This document shows positions 37,311 through 45,427 of a stretch of 64,000 bases of DNA, piece after piece (position 1 is the first letter of the stretch; each line of letters begins with the position of its first letter). Below the pieces are notes generated by a model. It was not told where the DNA came from. It ran no database searches and saw only the letters and a program-made list of their open reading frames with translations. Made by a program: the position numbers and the translations under genes. This DNA is from Enhygromyxa salina (lineage in GTDB: Bacteria > Myxococcota_A > Polyangia > Nannocystales > Nannocystaceae): positions 186,001-250,000 of the forward strand of contig NZ_PVNL01000135.1 in NCBI RefSeq assembly GCF_002994635.1. The letters run 5' to 3'.

Positions 37311-37802
37311 TCACCGCTCGAGCTGAAAATACTCGAAGCCAGATTCCACAGCCCCGAGTGCCCGCAGCAAGATCTGCTGCACCAAGCCAGTGTAGCTCGG
37401 CAAGAGCAGCATCACCGGGCCCTCGTCGATCAGGCTCCTGAGCGCCCGCACGGACTGGGCCTGTTCACGGTAGTGCTCCTCCAGCAGCTGCCGATAGCGC
37501 TCCTCGTGCCAAGCGTCGCCAATGTAGGGATCAGCCAGGGACCTACGGTGCTCGTAGCGGACGCCAAGCTCAGCAACGAGATCAAAAAAGCCCTCACCGT
37601 CGAGCCCAAAGGGTCGGTAGAGCGGTCCGAGTCGAAGGTCGACGAGATGCCGCACGCCATGGGTCCGCAGCGCCCAGCTCAGACCGAGATGTCCGAGCAC
37701 TGCCACGCTAGCGATCACCACCGACCTCGGGTTGAGATCCGTGTTCGGCAGCGCGAGCTGTGTCCCGGCGCCCCGAGCTCGTTTGCCTGCGGCGATCAGC
37801 AT
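37311..37802 (-). CDS. DUF488-like protein, partner of AvcD-like gene
   Basis: A 163-residue soluble protein. ATG 37802 is chosen because GAGGAGG lies directly upstream; a GTG at 37880 is less likely. The core THGVRHLVDLRLGPLYRPFG, then GVRYEHRRSLADPYIGD and the strand PVMLLLPSY follow the DUF488 layout (GIxxLVDVR...; later P(V)xLLC), but the usual Cys after PVxLLC is replaced by PSY, so it is a divergent member. The gene starts 80 bases after the deaminase gene's stop in the same orientation and shares its lower-GC composition, which suggests an operon. DUF488 function is poorly known; a role in the defence unit is inferred. Confidence 0.7.
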   Translation of the reverse strand: MLIAAGKRARGAGTQLALPNTDLNPRSVVIASVAVLGHLGLSWALRTHGVRHLVDLRLGPLYRPFGLDGEGFFDLVAELGVRYEHRRSLADPYIGDAWHEERYRQLLEEHYREQAQSVRALRSLIDEGPVMLLLPSYTGLVQQILLRALGAVESGFEYFQLER

Positions 37803-37882
37803 GCTGCCCCTCCTCGCGAGAGAAGGCTCGCCTCCGCCGTCGAGCGCGCGCAGACGCGGTCGCTGCTCATCGAGGGCCACGG

Positions 37883-39412
37883 TCAGGAATCTAGCGCAGC
37901 CTGAACGTCCGCCGCCAGCTCTTTCTCGAGATCGAGGAAGCTCCCGGTGAGCACTGGATCCGTGTGCCCCGGAGCCTGCTCGACCTGGATCAGCGCCCCC
38001 CGCGCATCCTTTAGATCTCGGCGCTTCTCGAACAAGGCCGCGTAGCGGCGGGGCGCGACCCCGCTGAAGAGCCTGAAAATTACGCGCGTGTCGTCGTCGG
38101 CGGTGGTCTTGGGAACCGAGACCTCACGGATCGCGTCCGCGTGCAGCTCGATGGCCATGCTCTTGTCGTACGGCTCGATGTACACCACTTCAGCAATGCC
38201 CGCCGCCACGATGTGGCGTGCGCAGCTGTGGCAGGGATAAACTCGGCCAAACAAACTGGTCTGCTTGGGAATTCCTCCACCGTGACGGGCGATCTGCAGC
38301 AGCGCGTCCATCTCGGCGTGAATGGCACGAGAAAACTCGATGAGCGCACCAATTCGCGTCGAGCCCAGCGCCCTAGCGATCGCTTCGGGGTTCGTCGCGC
38401 TGAGTAAACCCGCCTCGTTCATCACTGTATAGACCTCTTTGTAGATGTCCTGTTTCGCGCGGTCGTTGCGGCAATAACTTCGCTGCTGATCGCCCGGCCA
38501 CTTGAAGCACCGGTGGTCCGGTTCGCTCCCTACTTGGTAGACGCCACCACCAGGTGCGGGAGGATCATTGGTGCCGGTTGCGAGCAGCTCGCCATTTGGA
38601 CCAACGATGGCCGCACCGACCTGCCGGGACATGCATGAAGAGCGCAACGAAGCGCTCCAGGCTGCATGCATGCCGCGCTCGTCACGGGTTGGGCGTACCA
38701 CTTCGCGTCCAGTTACCGCGAGCAAGAAACGATCCAGTTGGGTGGCCAGCCCCTCCTCGTCCTGATCTTCGTTGGCGATGAAAAAATCCGCGAGTTGTGA
38801 GGTCTTGCGGACCTGTTGACCAAAGTCTTCTGCGCCCTTGCGATCGTCCTTCATCAAGGCATTCAAGACCTCGGAGTCCTGCCCGGGAGGTTCGTGCTTG
38901 AATTTCTTCCTCAAACGGCCTTTGCGCGTGGACTCGTTACAAACGACCGCGATGAGATAGAAGCTGCTGCCATATATTTCACGCAGAATCTCGACCTCGG
39001 CTTGGTGTTTGAGTGAATCGATGATGAAGAGCCGAGGCCTGGCCTCGTCGACCTGCTGCCGTATTTCATAGATTTGATTGATTCCGAGTCCCGCGACGAA
39101 GCTCGCACCATATTTTTTACGAAGCTCGTCTCCCCCGTCTTGCAAACTCCTGGTCCGAGCGATGCTAGCGGGTTCGTGAAGAGGAATTCCGCTTCGCTCG
39201 GCGATTTTGCGGGACAGCTCGATTTTCAGAGGGGTAAAACCGAGCACGTTCGCTTGCTCGGAGAGCAACCGAGCCACAAGCGATGCGCCCGATCCCAGGT
39301 ATCCCACCACGGCGAACACGAGGTCAGAGCTCTGGCGCGCCGCGAGCTTCGCCTTGAGCCGGTCTCCCTGTCGTCCCAGCACAGGCAGATGTTTGACGCT
39401 TTCTTTCGGCAT
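37883..39412 (-). CDS. avcD: AvcD-like anti-phage deoxycytidylate deaminase
   Basis: A 509-residue two-domain protein. The N-terminal half is a P-loop-like nucleotide kinase fold (FAVVGYLGSGASLVARLL, residues ~33-50, lacking the Walker Lys as in AvcD relatives; IDSLKHQAEVEILREIYG later). The C-terminal half is a zinc deoxycytidylate deaminase: HAE at 365-367 (ligand and catalytic Glu) and PCHSC with Cys 394 and 397; CMSRQVGAAIV precedes it. This combination is that of AvcD/dCTP deaminases that deplete dC nucleotides upon phage infection. Starts: ATG 39412 taken; ATG 39433 and GTG 39472 are alternatives. GC content is lower than in flanking genes, consistent with transfer. Known systems have an inhibitory RNA upstream (AvcI). 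Confidence 0.85.
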   Translation of the reverse strand: MPKESVKHLPVLGRQGDRLKAKLAARQSSDLVFAVVGYLGSGASLVARLLSEQANVLGFTPLKIELSRKIAERSGIPLHEPASIARTRSLQDGGDELRKKYGASFVAGLGINQIYEIRQQVDEARPRLFIIDSLKHQAEVEILREIYGSSFYLIAVVCNESTRKGRLRKKFKHEPPGQDSEVLNALMKDDRKGAEDFGQQVRKTSQLADFFIANEDQDEEGLATQLDRFLLAVTGREVVRPTRDERGMHAAWSASLRSSCMSRQVGAAIVGPNGELLATGTNDPPAPGGGVYQVGSEPDHRCFKWPGDQQRSYCRNDRAKQDIYKEVYTVMNEAGLLSATNPEAIARALGSTRIGALIEFSRAIHAEMDALLQIARHGGGIPKQTSLFGRVYPCHSCARHIVAAGIAEVVYIEPYDKSMAIELHADAIREVSVPKTTADDDTRVIFRLFSGVAPRRYAALFEKRRDLKDARGALIQVEQAPGHTDPVLTGSFLDLEKELAADVQAALDS

Positions 39413-39472
39413 CGAGATTGATTGTCCATGCATGCCGTGTATCGCGCAAGTGTTTGCATCTCGAGTGCTCAC

Positions 39473-39583
39473 TCAGCGACGCGCCGGTGTCTCGGCCCGC
39501 AGCCACAGGTCGTCAGCAAACAACGCTGCGTTTGGGTCGTCGTCGATCGAGTGCGGACGAACCTTGGCCCGCTCCGGTTGTTC
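39473..39583 (-). pseudogene. Short coding-like ORF fragment upstream of avcD-like gene
   Basis: A 36-codon stretch (IDDDPNAALFADDLWLRAET within it) in a different frame from the adjacent lipoprotein's end, stopping at TGA 39475-39473 directly before the GTG at 39472. Codon choice looks real. Either a remnant C-terminus or a small upstream ORF. The same interval is where an AvcI-like inhibitory RNA would be expected; no specific fold was verified. Confidence 0.25.
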
Positions 39584-40700
39584 AGCGCGGCAGGTGGAAC
39601 GAGAGCGCCAGGTTGCCGGCGCCGTCGTGCTCGAGCGCGACGACCAAGGGCCCAGCCGCGCGCAGCTCGGCCTCGCCATCGCCGATCGTCCAACCACGCT
39701 CGGTCGCCGTCAGCGAGGTCGCGGCGCTCGCCGGTAGCGTATCGACGTAGGCCCCAATTCCGTCGCGGAGCTCGACCGCCTTGGCGTCGCCGGTGAACAC
39801 GGCGCGGACCGAGGCCATCGCGGCATCGAGCTCCTGGCGCTCGTCGTCGTTCTCGGGGTTGACTCCGCTGAGCGTACCGAAGCCGGCGGCGGCTTCCGGC
39901 CGAATCGCGAGCAGCGAGAGCTTGGCCCCATCGAGCACCGACGCGAGCTCCCCGTCGGCCGGGATCTCGACCCGAAGACCGACGTAGCTCTTGCCCGTAT
40001 CCGGTAGCGGCAGCTTGGCGTCGTCGACGTGGGTCCACGCGCCCGCGGCCACACACCACGCCTTGGCCACGCCCTCGGGCGCATCGCAACCGATCGCGGC
40101 GCTGAACTCGACCAAGCGCGCGAGCGTCGGATCGGCCGGCGGCGCGGGCTCGGAGGTCGGGCTGCCATCGAGGCCTGCCTCGAGCCGATCGAGCTCGTCG
40201 CAGGGCAAGCTGCGCAGCATGTAGAGCAGCGTGCCGCTGGAGACCTCGGCGGGCAGCTCTTTCTCGGTCAAGTAGTGCTGCGGCGGGAACTTGAACGGCT
40301 CGGACTGCTGCTGTCGCTTGGTGATGTCGGGCCCGCCCAAGCGGTTCTTGCCGTCCGCGCTGTAGTGGCTGCTCGACACGTCGATCGAGAAGAAGCACTG
40401 GTCGGCGGCCGCGGGCACGACCCAGCGATCGAACGCCTCGAGCGTGACCGAGACCTTGCGGCTGCCGTCGAACACGAGCTCGTGTGTGCCAGGGCCCACG
40501 GCGAACGACTGAAACTTTCCGGCCCCGAGCTCGACGGCCTCGCCGCCGTCGATCGCCACGCTCGTGGCGGGCCCGGCCGAGTAGACGACGACCTTCGTGT
40601 CTTTGGCGGCGGCCTTGTCGATCCACCCGCAACCGGTCGCCAGCGTGGTCGAGAGCATGAGCGGAAGACCGAGGATGAGCGGTAAGTTCGTGCGAGGCAT
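39582..40700 (-). CDS. Predicted lipoprotein, function unknown
   Basis: A 372-residue lipoprotein. ATG 40700 starts a signal peptide (MPRTNLPLILGLPLMLSTTL) with lipobox ATGC; an upstream in-frame start at 40742 gives 14 extra residues and is rejected. The mature part starts with a PEGA-like or carbohydrate-binding-like beta segment (VVVYSAGPATSVAIDGGEAV, then VGPGTHELVFDGSRKVSVTL), followed by a mostly alpha/beta region with three Cys and PPQHYLTEKELPAE. No catalytic motif recognised. Location: periplasm or outer membrane. Not part of the defence unit by composition. Confidence 0.8.
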   Translation of the reverse strand: MPRTNLPLILGLPLMLSTTLATGCGWIDKAAAKDTKVVVYSAGPATSVAIDGGEAVELGAGKFQSFAVGPGTHELVFDGSRKVSVTLEAFDRWVVPAAADQCFFSIDVSSSHYSADGKNRLGGPDITKRQQQSEPFKFPPQHYLTEKELPAEVSSGTLLYMLRSLPCDELDRLEAGLDGSPTSEPAPPADPTLARLVEFSAAIGCDAPEGVAKAWCVAAGAWTHVDDAKLPLPDTGKSYVGLRVEIPADGELASVLDGAKLSLLAIRPEAAAGFGTLSGVNPENDDERQELDAAMASVRAVFTGDAKAVELRDGIGAYVDTLPASAATSLTATERGWTIGDGEAELRAAGPLVVALEHDGAGNLALSFHLPR

Positions 40701-40921
40701 TCGGCGCAGGTTGGCATGGCGTGTCCCTGGCGTAAAGTTCACGACTCGTGCTCGCTGCGAGGCGCACGTGACCGTAGGCCGTCTTGTCCTGGGCCACGAT
40801 CTCGCCCGAAGCTCGGCGGTTCACGCTATTTGACCGTATTCTTGTCATTGTGAAATAACGGGTCCCCAAGCCGACAGGCGCCCTGGCCCTCGAACTCGAC
40901 GTCGAAGGGGTAGAATCAGGT

Positions 40922-41179
40922 ATGCGCCTCGGCCCCTATTGTATCGAACCTACACCCCTCGCCGACGTCGCGCCCGAGCGCGGGGTCGAGCTCACGCTGA
41001 CTCGCGCGGGCGCGCCGATGAGCTGGGCCGAGGTCGCGCACGGCTGGGTCACGGATCTCGAGCTCGCGGCGGTGTTCGTGGATGCCCTCGCGGCGACGCC
41101 GTATCCCGCGCTATTCTGGGAGACCACGCCCTGCGCTGGGCCCACGTCCCTTCCGCAGCTTCTGACTTGCCCGGTCTGA
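40922..41179 (+). pseudogene. DUF6940-like N-terminal fragment
   Basis: An 85-codon ORF. GVELTLTRAGAPMSWAEVAH and FVDALAATPYPALFWETTP follow the pattern of DUF6940 proteins (about 190 residues: RxG...LS..EV...W..D..F...F...LA..PF.AYFWETPP). After ETTP the sequence diverges and stops 14 codons later, so about two thirds of the domain are missing. Start ATG 40922 follows an A/G-rich stretch. Most likely a 3'-deleted pseudogene. Confidence 0.5.
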
Positions 41180-41226
41180 CGCATGAGATCCGCTCACCGC
41201 GTTGAAAACTCGAGCAGCCTCGAGTC

Positions 41227-41628
41227 TCACCGACCTTGAAGCATGATCAACAGCGCCTCGAGAGCATCGATCACGCTGAAGATCCCCCGCAGCTCGCCCT
41301 TCTCCATCACCACCGCGGTCCCCAGCTTGCGCTCGTGCATCAGCGTGACCACCTGCACGAGCGGCGTGCTCGGCTCCACAATGTAGGGATGCGCCCGCAT
41401 GGCCTCGGTCACCTCGACGCGCTCTTTGTCGACACCTGGGATCCCCATGACCAGCGCCAGGTCTCGCTCGCTGACGATGCCCACGACGTGGCCCTGATCG
41501 ATGACCGGGAGATGGCGAATGCCGTGGTCGTGCATGCGCTGGGCGGCGTCGGCCAGGCTCAGATCCGCGGGGATCGTGACCGGGTTCGAGGTCATGTGAT
41601 CGCCAACCGTGCTCGTCTCGCTGTTCAT
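41227..41628 (-). CDS. Two-CBS-domain protein
   Basis: A 133-residue cytosolic protein made of a CBS pair. First CBS about residues 12-58 (VTIPADLSLADAAQRMHDHG, IRHLPVIDQGHVVGIVSERD), second about 70-128 (IVEPSTPLVQVVTLMHERKL, GTAVVMEKGELRGIFSVIDA). Such pairs bind adenine nucleotides and act as regulators of other proteins. ATG 41628 (MNSETSTVGDHMT) is chosen: the first CBS starts only ten residues in and upstream codons show no conservation. It is transcribed after the SseB-like gene, with 99 bases between. Confidence 0.9.
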   Translation of the reverse strand: MNSETSTVGDHMTSNPVTIPADLSLADAAQRMHDHGIRHLPVIDQGHVVGIVSERDLALVMGIPGVDKERVEVTEAMRAHPYIVEPSTPLVQVVTLMHERKLGTAVVMEKGELRGIFSVIDALEALLIMLQGR

Positions 41629-41727
41629 ACACTCGTGTCGCTCTTGCGGGTGTCGGCCCACAAGCGCGAGCGTTGCCGCGTGCAGTGCTCGCAGCCGCAC
41701 CGCGTGCGCCCGCGCCAATACCGGTGA

Positions 41728-42519
41728 CTACGACTGCACGCTCTTCACGGCGCGAACCAGCATCTCGACCTCGTGACAATACAGCTCGCCGCCAATGTCA
41801 CCGTTGGGGTTGATCTGAAGGGTCACGGGGTGACGCTCGAGCGCCATCACGAACAGGCGGCTGGCGTGGATCGACCAGTAGTCGTGACCCCGTGGCTCCC
41901 ACAGCCGCAGCGAGGCCCAGTCGGTGAACACGCCCAGGGTCGGGCGACCGCTCGGGTGGGTCTCGAACACGTGGAACGCCTCGCTGCCCTCGGCGTCGGG
42001 GTCGGGCTCGAGATTGATCGGCACCAGGAAGGTCGCGTTGAGCATGTTGCTGTACATGGCTCGGCGCTTGGCCTCGTCCCAGCCCTTGGCGACCTCGCGC
42101 ATGGCCGCGATCAGTCCCGGGTTTTGCGGGTGGTCCCTGGGATCTTCGTGGAGCGCGAGCAGGATCGGCTGGTCGACTGCGTACACCCGCGCGAGGATGT
42201 CCAGGGTCTGGTCGACGACCTCCTCCAGGCTGGCCCGGGTCCGCGGGTGCCGTCGCTTCCAATTGCGGCGACCGCTGGGCTTGGCGAAGCCGAGCTCGCG
42301 CAGCAGCATCCCGCGCTCGGTGGTGAGCTTGTAAGCCGGCGGTAAGACCGTGCTCGAGACGCTCTCTTGCTCGAGCTGGTCGTCGCCAGCACGGGCGATC
42401 CAGACCAGGTAGATCGGGCCAGCCTGAAGGACCAGGCGCGCCTCCCGAGCGCGGCTGGCTGCGAGCTGTTCGAGGGCGTCGAGCAGACGCTCGCGGGGTG
42501 GAGCTGCGCTGATTGCCAC
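41728..42519 (-). CDS. YbjN/TY-Chap-like plus SseB-like protein
   Basis: A 263-residue cytosolic protein. The first ~110 residues (LEQLAASRAREARLVLQAGP, then YLVWIARAGDDQLEQESVSS) look like the YbjN/type III chaperone-like fold used to bind peptides. The C-terminal ~110 residues match SseB N-terminal domains: NATFLVPINLEPDPD, RPTLGVFTDWASLRLWEPR, ASRLFVMALERHPVTLQINP. Related domain pairs occur in many actinobacterial and myxobacterial proteins of unknown role; a chaperone or adaptor function is inferred. GTG start at 42519; no ribosome binding site. The CBS gene is just downstream. Confidence 0.7.
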   Translation of the reverse strand: MAISAAPPRERLLDALEQLAASRAREARLVLQAGPIYLVWIARAGDDQLEQESVSSTVLPPAYKLTTERGMLLRELGFAKPSGRRNWKRRHPRTRASLEEVVDQTLDILARVYAVDQPILLALHEDPRDHPQNPGLIAAMREVAKGWDEAKRRAMYSNMLNATFLVPINLEPDPDAEGSEAFHVFETHPSGRPTLGVFTDWASLRLWEPRGHDYWSIHASRLFVMALERHPVTLQINPNGDIGGELYCHEVEMLVRAVKSVQS

Positions 42520-42543
42520 GCAGCTTCATACCCCAATCGGGTC

Positions 42544-45312
42544 TCAGTCCCCACCGAGCTCGCGCCACGCCGCCAGCGCGACGTCGAGGCGGGGCTGATC
42601 ATGGATGCGAGCCAGGTGGGCCAGCCACGCCTGGTGAGCGCGGCGGTGGTTGGGGGTGCGCTCGAGCATCGCGGGCAACAACCACTCCGCGAGGATCGGA
42701 TCGGCTTCGGCGGCGGCGAACAAGCGCGGCCGCGCGGGCAAGAACGCGGGCTCGCGCAGGTACGCGGCGAGGTAGGGCGCGAGCAGCTCACGGGTGAACA
42801 CGGGCGCGGTCGAGGGCGCACTCGCAAGCCGCCGACGCAGCGCGAGCTCACCTTGAAGATAGTGCGCCAGCGCGTCAGCGAAGCCCGCGGTGGCGGCTCG
42901 ATAGCGGGCGAGCGCCGCCGGATCTGGGTCGGTCACGAAGCCGTCTGGCCAGGCCCGGCGCTGGGTGAGCAGGCGCTCGAGGTTGTCGGCGCCGGTCAGC
43001 GGTCCCAGCTCGGCCCGCGGTGCCAACAGCTCCACGCGCGGGTGCAGGTCGTCGTTGATCGGCGCGTCGCCAGCGAGCTCGATCAGGCCGGCTCGGTCGA
43101 GCATGTAGCCGGCCAAGAAGTCGCGGGGATCGGTGAGCGCGAGCTCGCGATACAGGGCCGAGCGCTCGGGGTCAGCGAGCGCCCGCTCGAGCTGCGCGAG
43201 GCTGATCTGGATCTCGGACGCGCTGCCGATCAAGCCGAGCGCCGGGGTCTCGACGTTGTACAGCGCCAGCATCGCGTGAGCATGCGGGAACACGTCCACG
43301 AAGGTCCGCGCGATCATCTGCAGTGAGCGCCAGTCGAGCTGGTAGAGCGGGAGCCACTGGACGAACAACCCACCTGGGCTCAGGCGCTCGCGCGCGGCGG
43401 TGAATTGCTCGCGGGCGTAGAGGCTGCCGGCCCCGTCGCGGGCGGGGTGAAACAGATCGGCGACGATCAGATCGTGGGCGCCGTTGTCGGCCCGCAAGAA
43501 CCGGCGGGCGTCGACGGGTAGTAGCCGTACACGTGGATCTGTGGTCAGGCCTGCGTTGACGGCCTCGAAGTGGGGCAGCATCTCGATCACGTCGGGTACC
43601 AGCTCGACGCCGGTCAGCTGCGTGAGCGGGTAGCTCAACCCCGCGCCCGCGGTCGCCCCGGTGCCGAGCCCGAGAAACAGCGCCGCGCGAGCTTCGGGGC
43701 CGGCGAGCAACATCGACACGTGGCCCATGCGGCGCTCCCCGATGCTCAGCGCGCCGCCCATGCGAAAGTGCCGATCGACACGCAGGCGCAGCAGCGGCCG
43801 CTCAATGCTACCTGGGGCCTGCGTGGTGCGGCTGACCCCGACGACCCCGAGCGAGCCTTCGCGGCGCTCGACGATCGTCCACGCGTCGCCCTCGTCCTCG
43901 ACCAGCACCAGTGAGCCCGCGCCCGCGCCCGCGCTCAGCAGGGTGAGGCCACCGACGATCGATCCAAACGCGATCACGCGCGGCGGGAACCGGCGCAGCC
44001 ATGCAATTCCGACCGCGAGCAGCAGGTAGCCCCACGCAATCGCGGCCCATACCTCGGCGTAGGTGAGCGAGCCGATCGCCCACAGGCCAAACACGACCGG
44101 CGCGGCGGCGGCGGCCAGCCCGTTGATCGCCAGCGCGAGGCCGATCGATCGCGGGCGAGCTGGGGTGACGTTGGGATCGGGCGCGGCGATCAGCGCGAGC
44201 AAGTGGGCAAAGCAGGCGCCCATCAGGATCGTCGTCGGACCCAGCACGATCCCCGCGGTCGCCAGCTCGGCCAGCTGTCGGCGACCCCACGCGCTCGACG
44301 GCGGGGCCAGCCACTCGAGCAGCTCCGGCGCGGCCTTGGCCAGCATCGCCGTGAGCGCGACGCTCAGCGCCAGCGCCCACACCAGCGCGACCAACACCGT
44401 CGCCGGTCGCCGACCGAGCGCGCGCGCAGACAGCCGCGCGTGACACCCTGCGCCCAGACCCGTGCCCAGCAGCCACACCGCCAGCAGATCCGCGAAGCTG
44501 TAGATCGTGCCCGAGAACACCTGCGCCAGCACCCGCACGCCGATGACCTCGAGGCCGAGGCCGAGCAGACCCGTCACGCCGATCGCAACGTACGAGATCC
44601 AGCGCTCGCGCAGCAGGCCGTCGTCGGGATCTCGCGCGGGCGCGGCTTGCTCAACCTGCTCGTTGGGACGCTCATTCGCCCAGCCCGCGCTCGCCAAGCC
44701 GGCGCTGATGAGCGCAAGCGCTGCAGCCACCGCCGTCGCGCGCGGGACACCCAGGGCCGGTAGCAGCAGGTGGATCATCGCGAGCACGCCCAGCGTCGCG
44801 CCGATCGTGTCGAGCGCGTACAGCCGGGCGAGCCCGCGGGCGTCGTCGGTCGCAACCTGTCGACGCGCGGCGACCAACAGCGGCAGCGAGGCCCCCAGCG
44901 CCAGCGTCGCGGGCAGCAAGATGACCGCCGCAGCCACGACCGACAGCACAGCCGGCGCCGCGAGCCCGAGCGCACCCGGCAGCCACCCGCCAAACCACGT
45001 CAGCGACCACGGCGACGCGATCGCATACGCGGCCACGCCGACCTGCAGCAGCGCGAAGCTGCGCGCTGGCGCCCGCACCGAGTCCGCGCGCGCGTGCGCC
45101 AGCGCGGCCCCGAGCGCCATGCCGCCAAAGAACCCAGCGAGCACCGCCAGCACGCCCAGCTGCTCATGCCCGAGCGCGAGCCCGAGCAGGCGCGTCCACG
45201 AGGTCTCGCACGCGAGCGCGGCCGCACCAGCGAACGCCGCGGCGGCCATCAGCGAGCGATCGTGGCGCGGACCAGCCCGCCTCGCGTGGGCTCGACGGGC
45301 TCGGCCGACCAT
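42544..45312 (-). CDS. Membrane-fused spermidine synthase-like protein
   Basis: A 922-residue integral membrane protein. The first ~510 residues contain about 12 to 14 hydrophobic helices in an MFS-like arrangement (ETSWTRLLGLALGHEQLGVL, LLGLGLEVIGVRVLAQVFSG: the conserved E...R/L pattern of this family). A Rossmann domain follows at about 550-760 with FLGLGTGATAGAGL (SAM/dcSAM motif), VELVPDVIEMLPHF and DLIVADLFHPARDGAGSLY, as in spermidine synthases (PF01564). The last ~150 residues are helical and unassigned. Such fused proteins are common in deltaproteobacteria; polyamine activity is not established. ATG 45312 is used; ATG 45372 and 45249 are alternatives. Confidence 0.85.
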   Translation of the reverse strand: MVGRARRAHARRAGPRHDRSLMAAAAFAGAAALACETSWTRLLGLALGHEQLGVLAVLAGFFGGMALGAALAHARADSVRAPARSFALLQVGVAAYAIASPWSLTWFGGWLPGALGLAAPAVLSVVAAAVILLPATLALGASLPLLVAARRQVATDDARGLARLYALDTIGATLGVLAMIHLLLPALGVPRATAVAAALALISAGLASAGWANERPNEQVEQAAPARDPDDGLLRERWISYVAIGVTGLLGLGLEVIGVRVLAQVFSGTIYSFADLLAVWLLGTGLGAGCHARLSARALGRRPATVLVALVWALALSVALTAMLAKAAPELLEWLAPPSSAWGRRQLAELATAGIVLGPTTILMGACFAHLLALIAAPDPNVTPARPRSIGLALAINGLAAAAAPVVFGLWAIGSLTYAEVWAAIAWGYLLLAVGIAWLRRFPPRVIAFGSIVGGLTLLSAGAGAGSLVLVEDEGDAWTIVERREGSLGVVGVSRTTQAPGSIERPLLRLRVDRHFRMGGALSIGERRMGHVSMLLAGPEARAALFLGLGTGATAGAGLSYPLTQLTGVELVPDVIEMLPHFEAVNAGLTTDPRVRLLPVDARRFLRADNGAHDLIVADLFHPARDGAGSLYAREQFTAARERLSPGGLFVQWLPLYQLDWRSLQMIARTFVDVFPHAHAMLALYNVETPALGLIGSASEIQISLAQLERALADPERSALYRELALTDPRDFLAGYMLDRAGLIELAGDAPINDDLHPRVELLAPRAELGPLTGADNLERLLTQRRAWPDGFVTDPDPAALARYRAATAGFADALAHYLQGELALRRRLASAPSTAPVFTRELLAPYLAAYLREPAFLPARPRLFAAAEADPILAEWLLPAMLERTPNHRRAHQAWLAHLARIHDQPRLDVALAAWRELGGD

Positions 45313-45427
45313 CGACGAGAGCTTACCCGGCAGCCCGCTCGAACTCCCGTGAGCCAACTGACGCGATCGCATGCATCACACAATTAGCTCGCCGATCCGC
45401 GGCCCGCTCATGGCAGACTGCGCGGCG

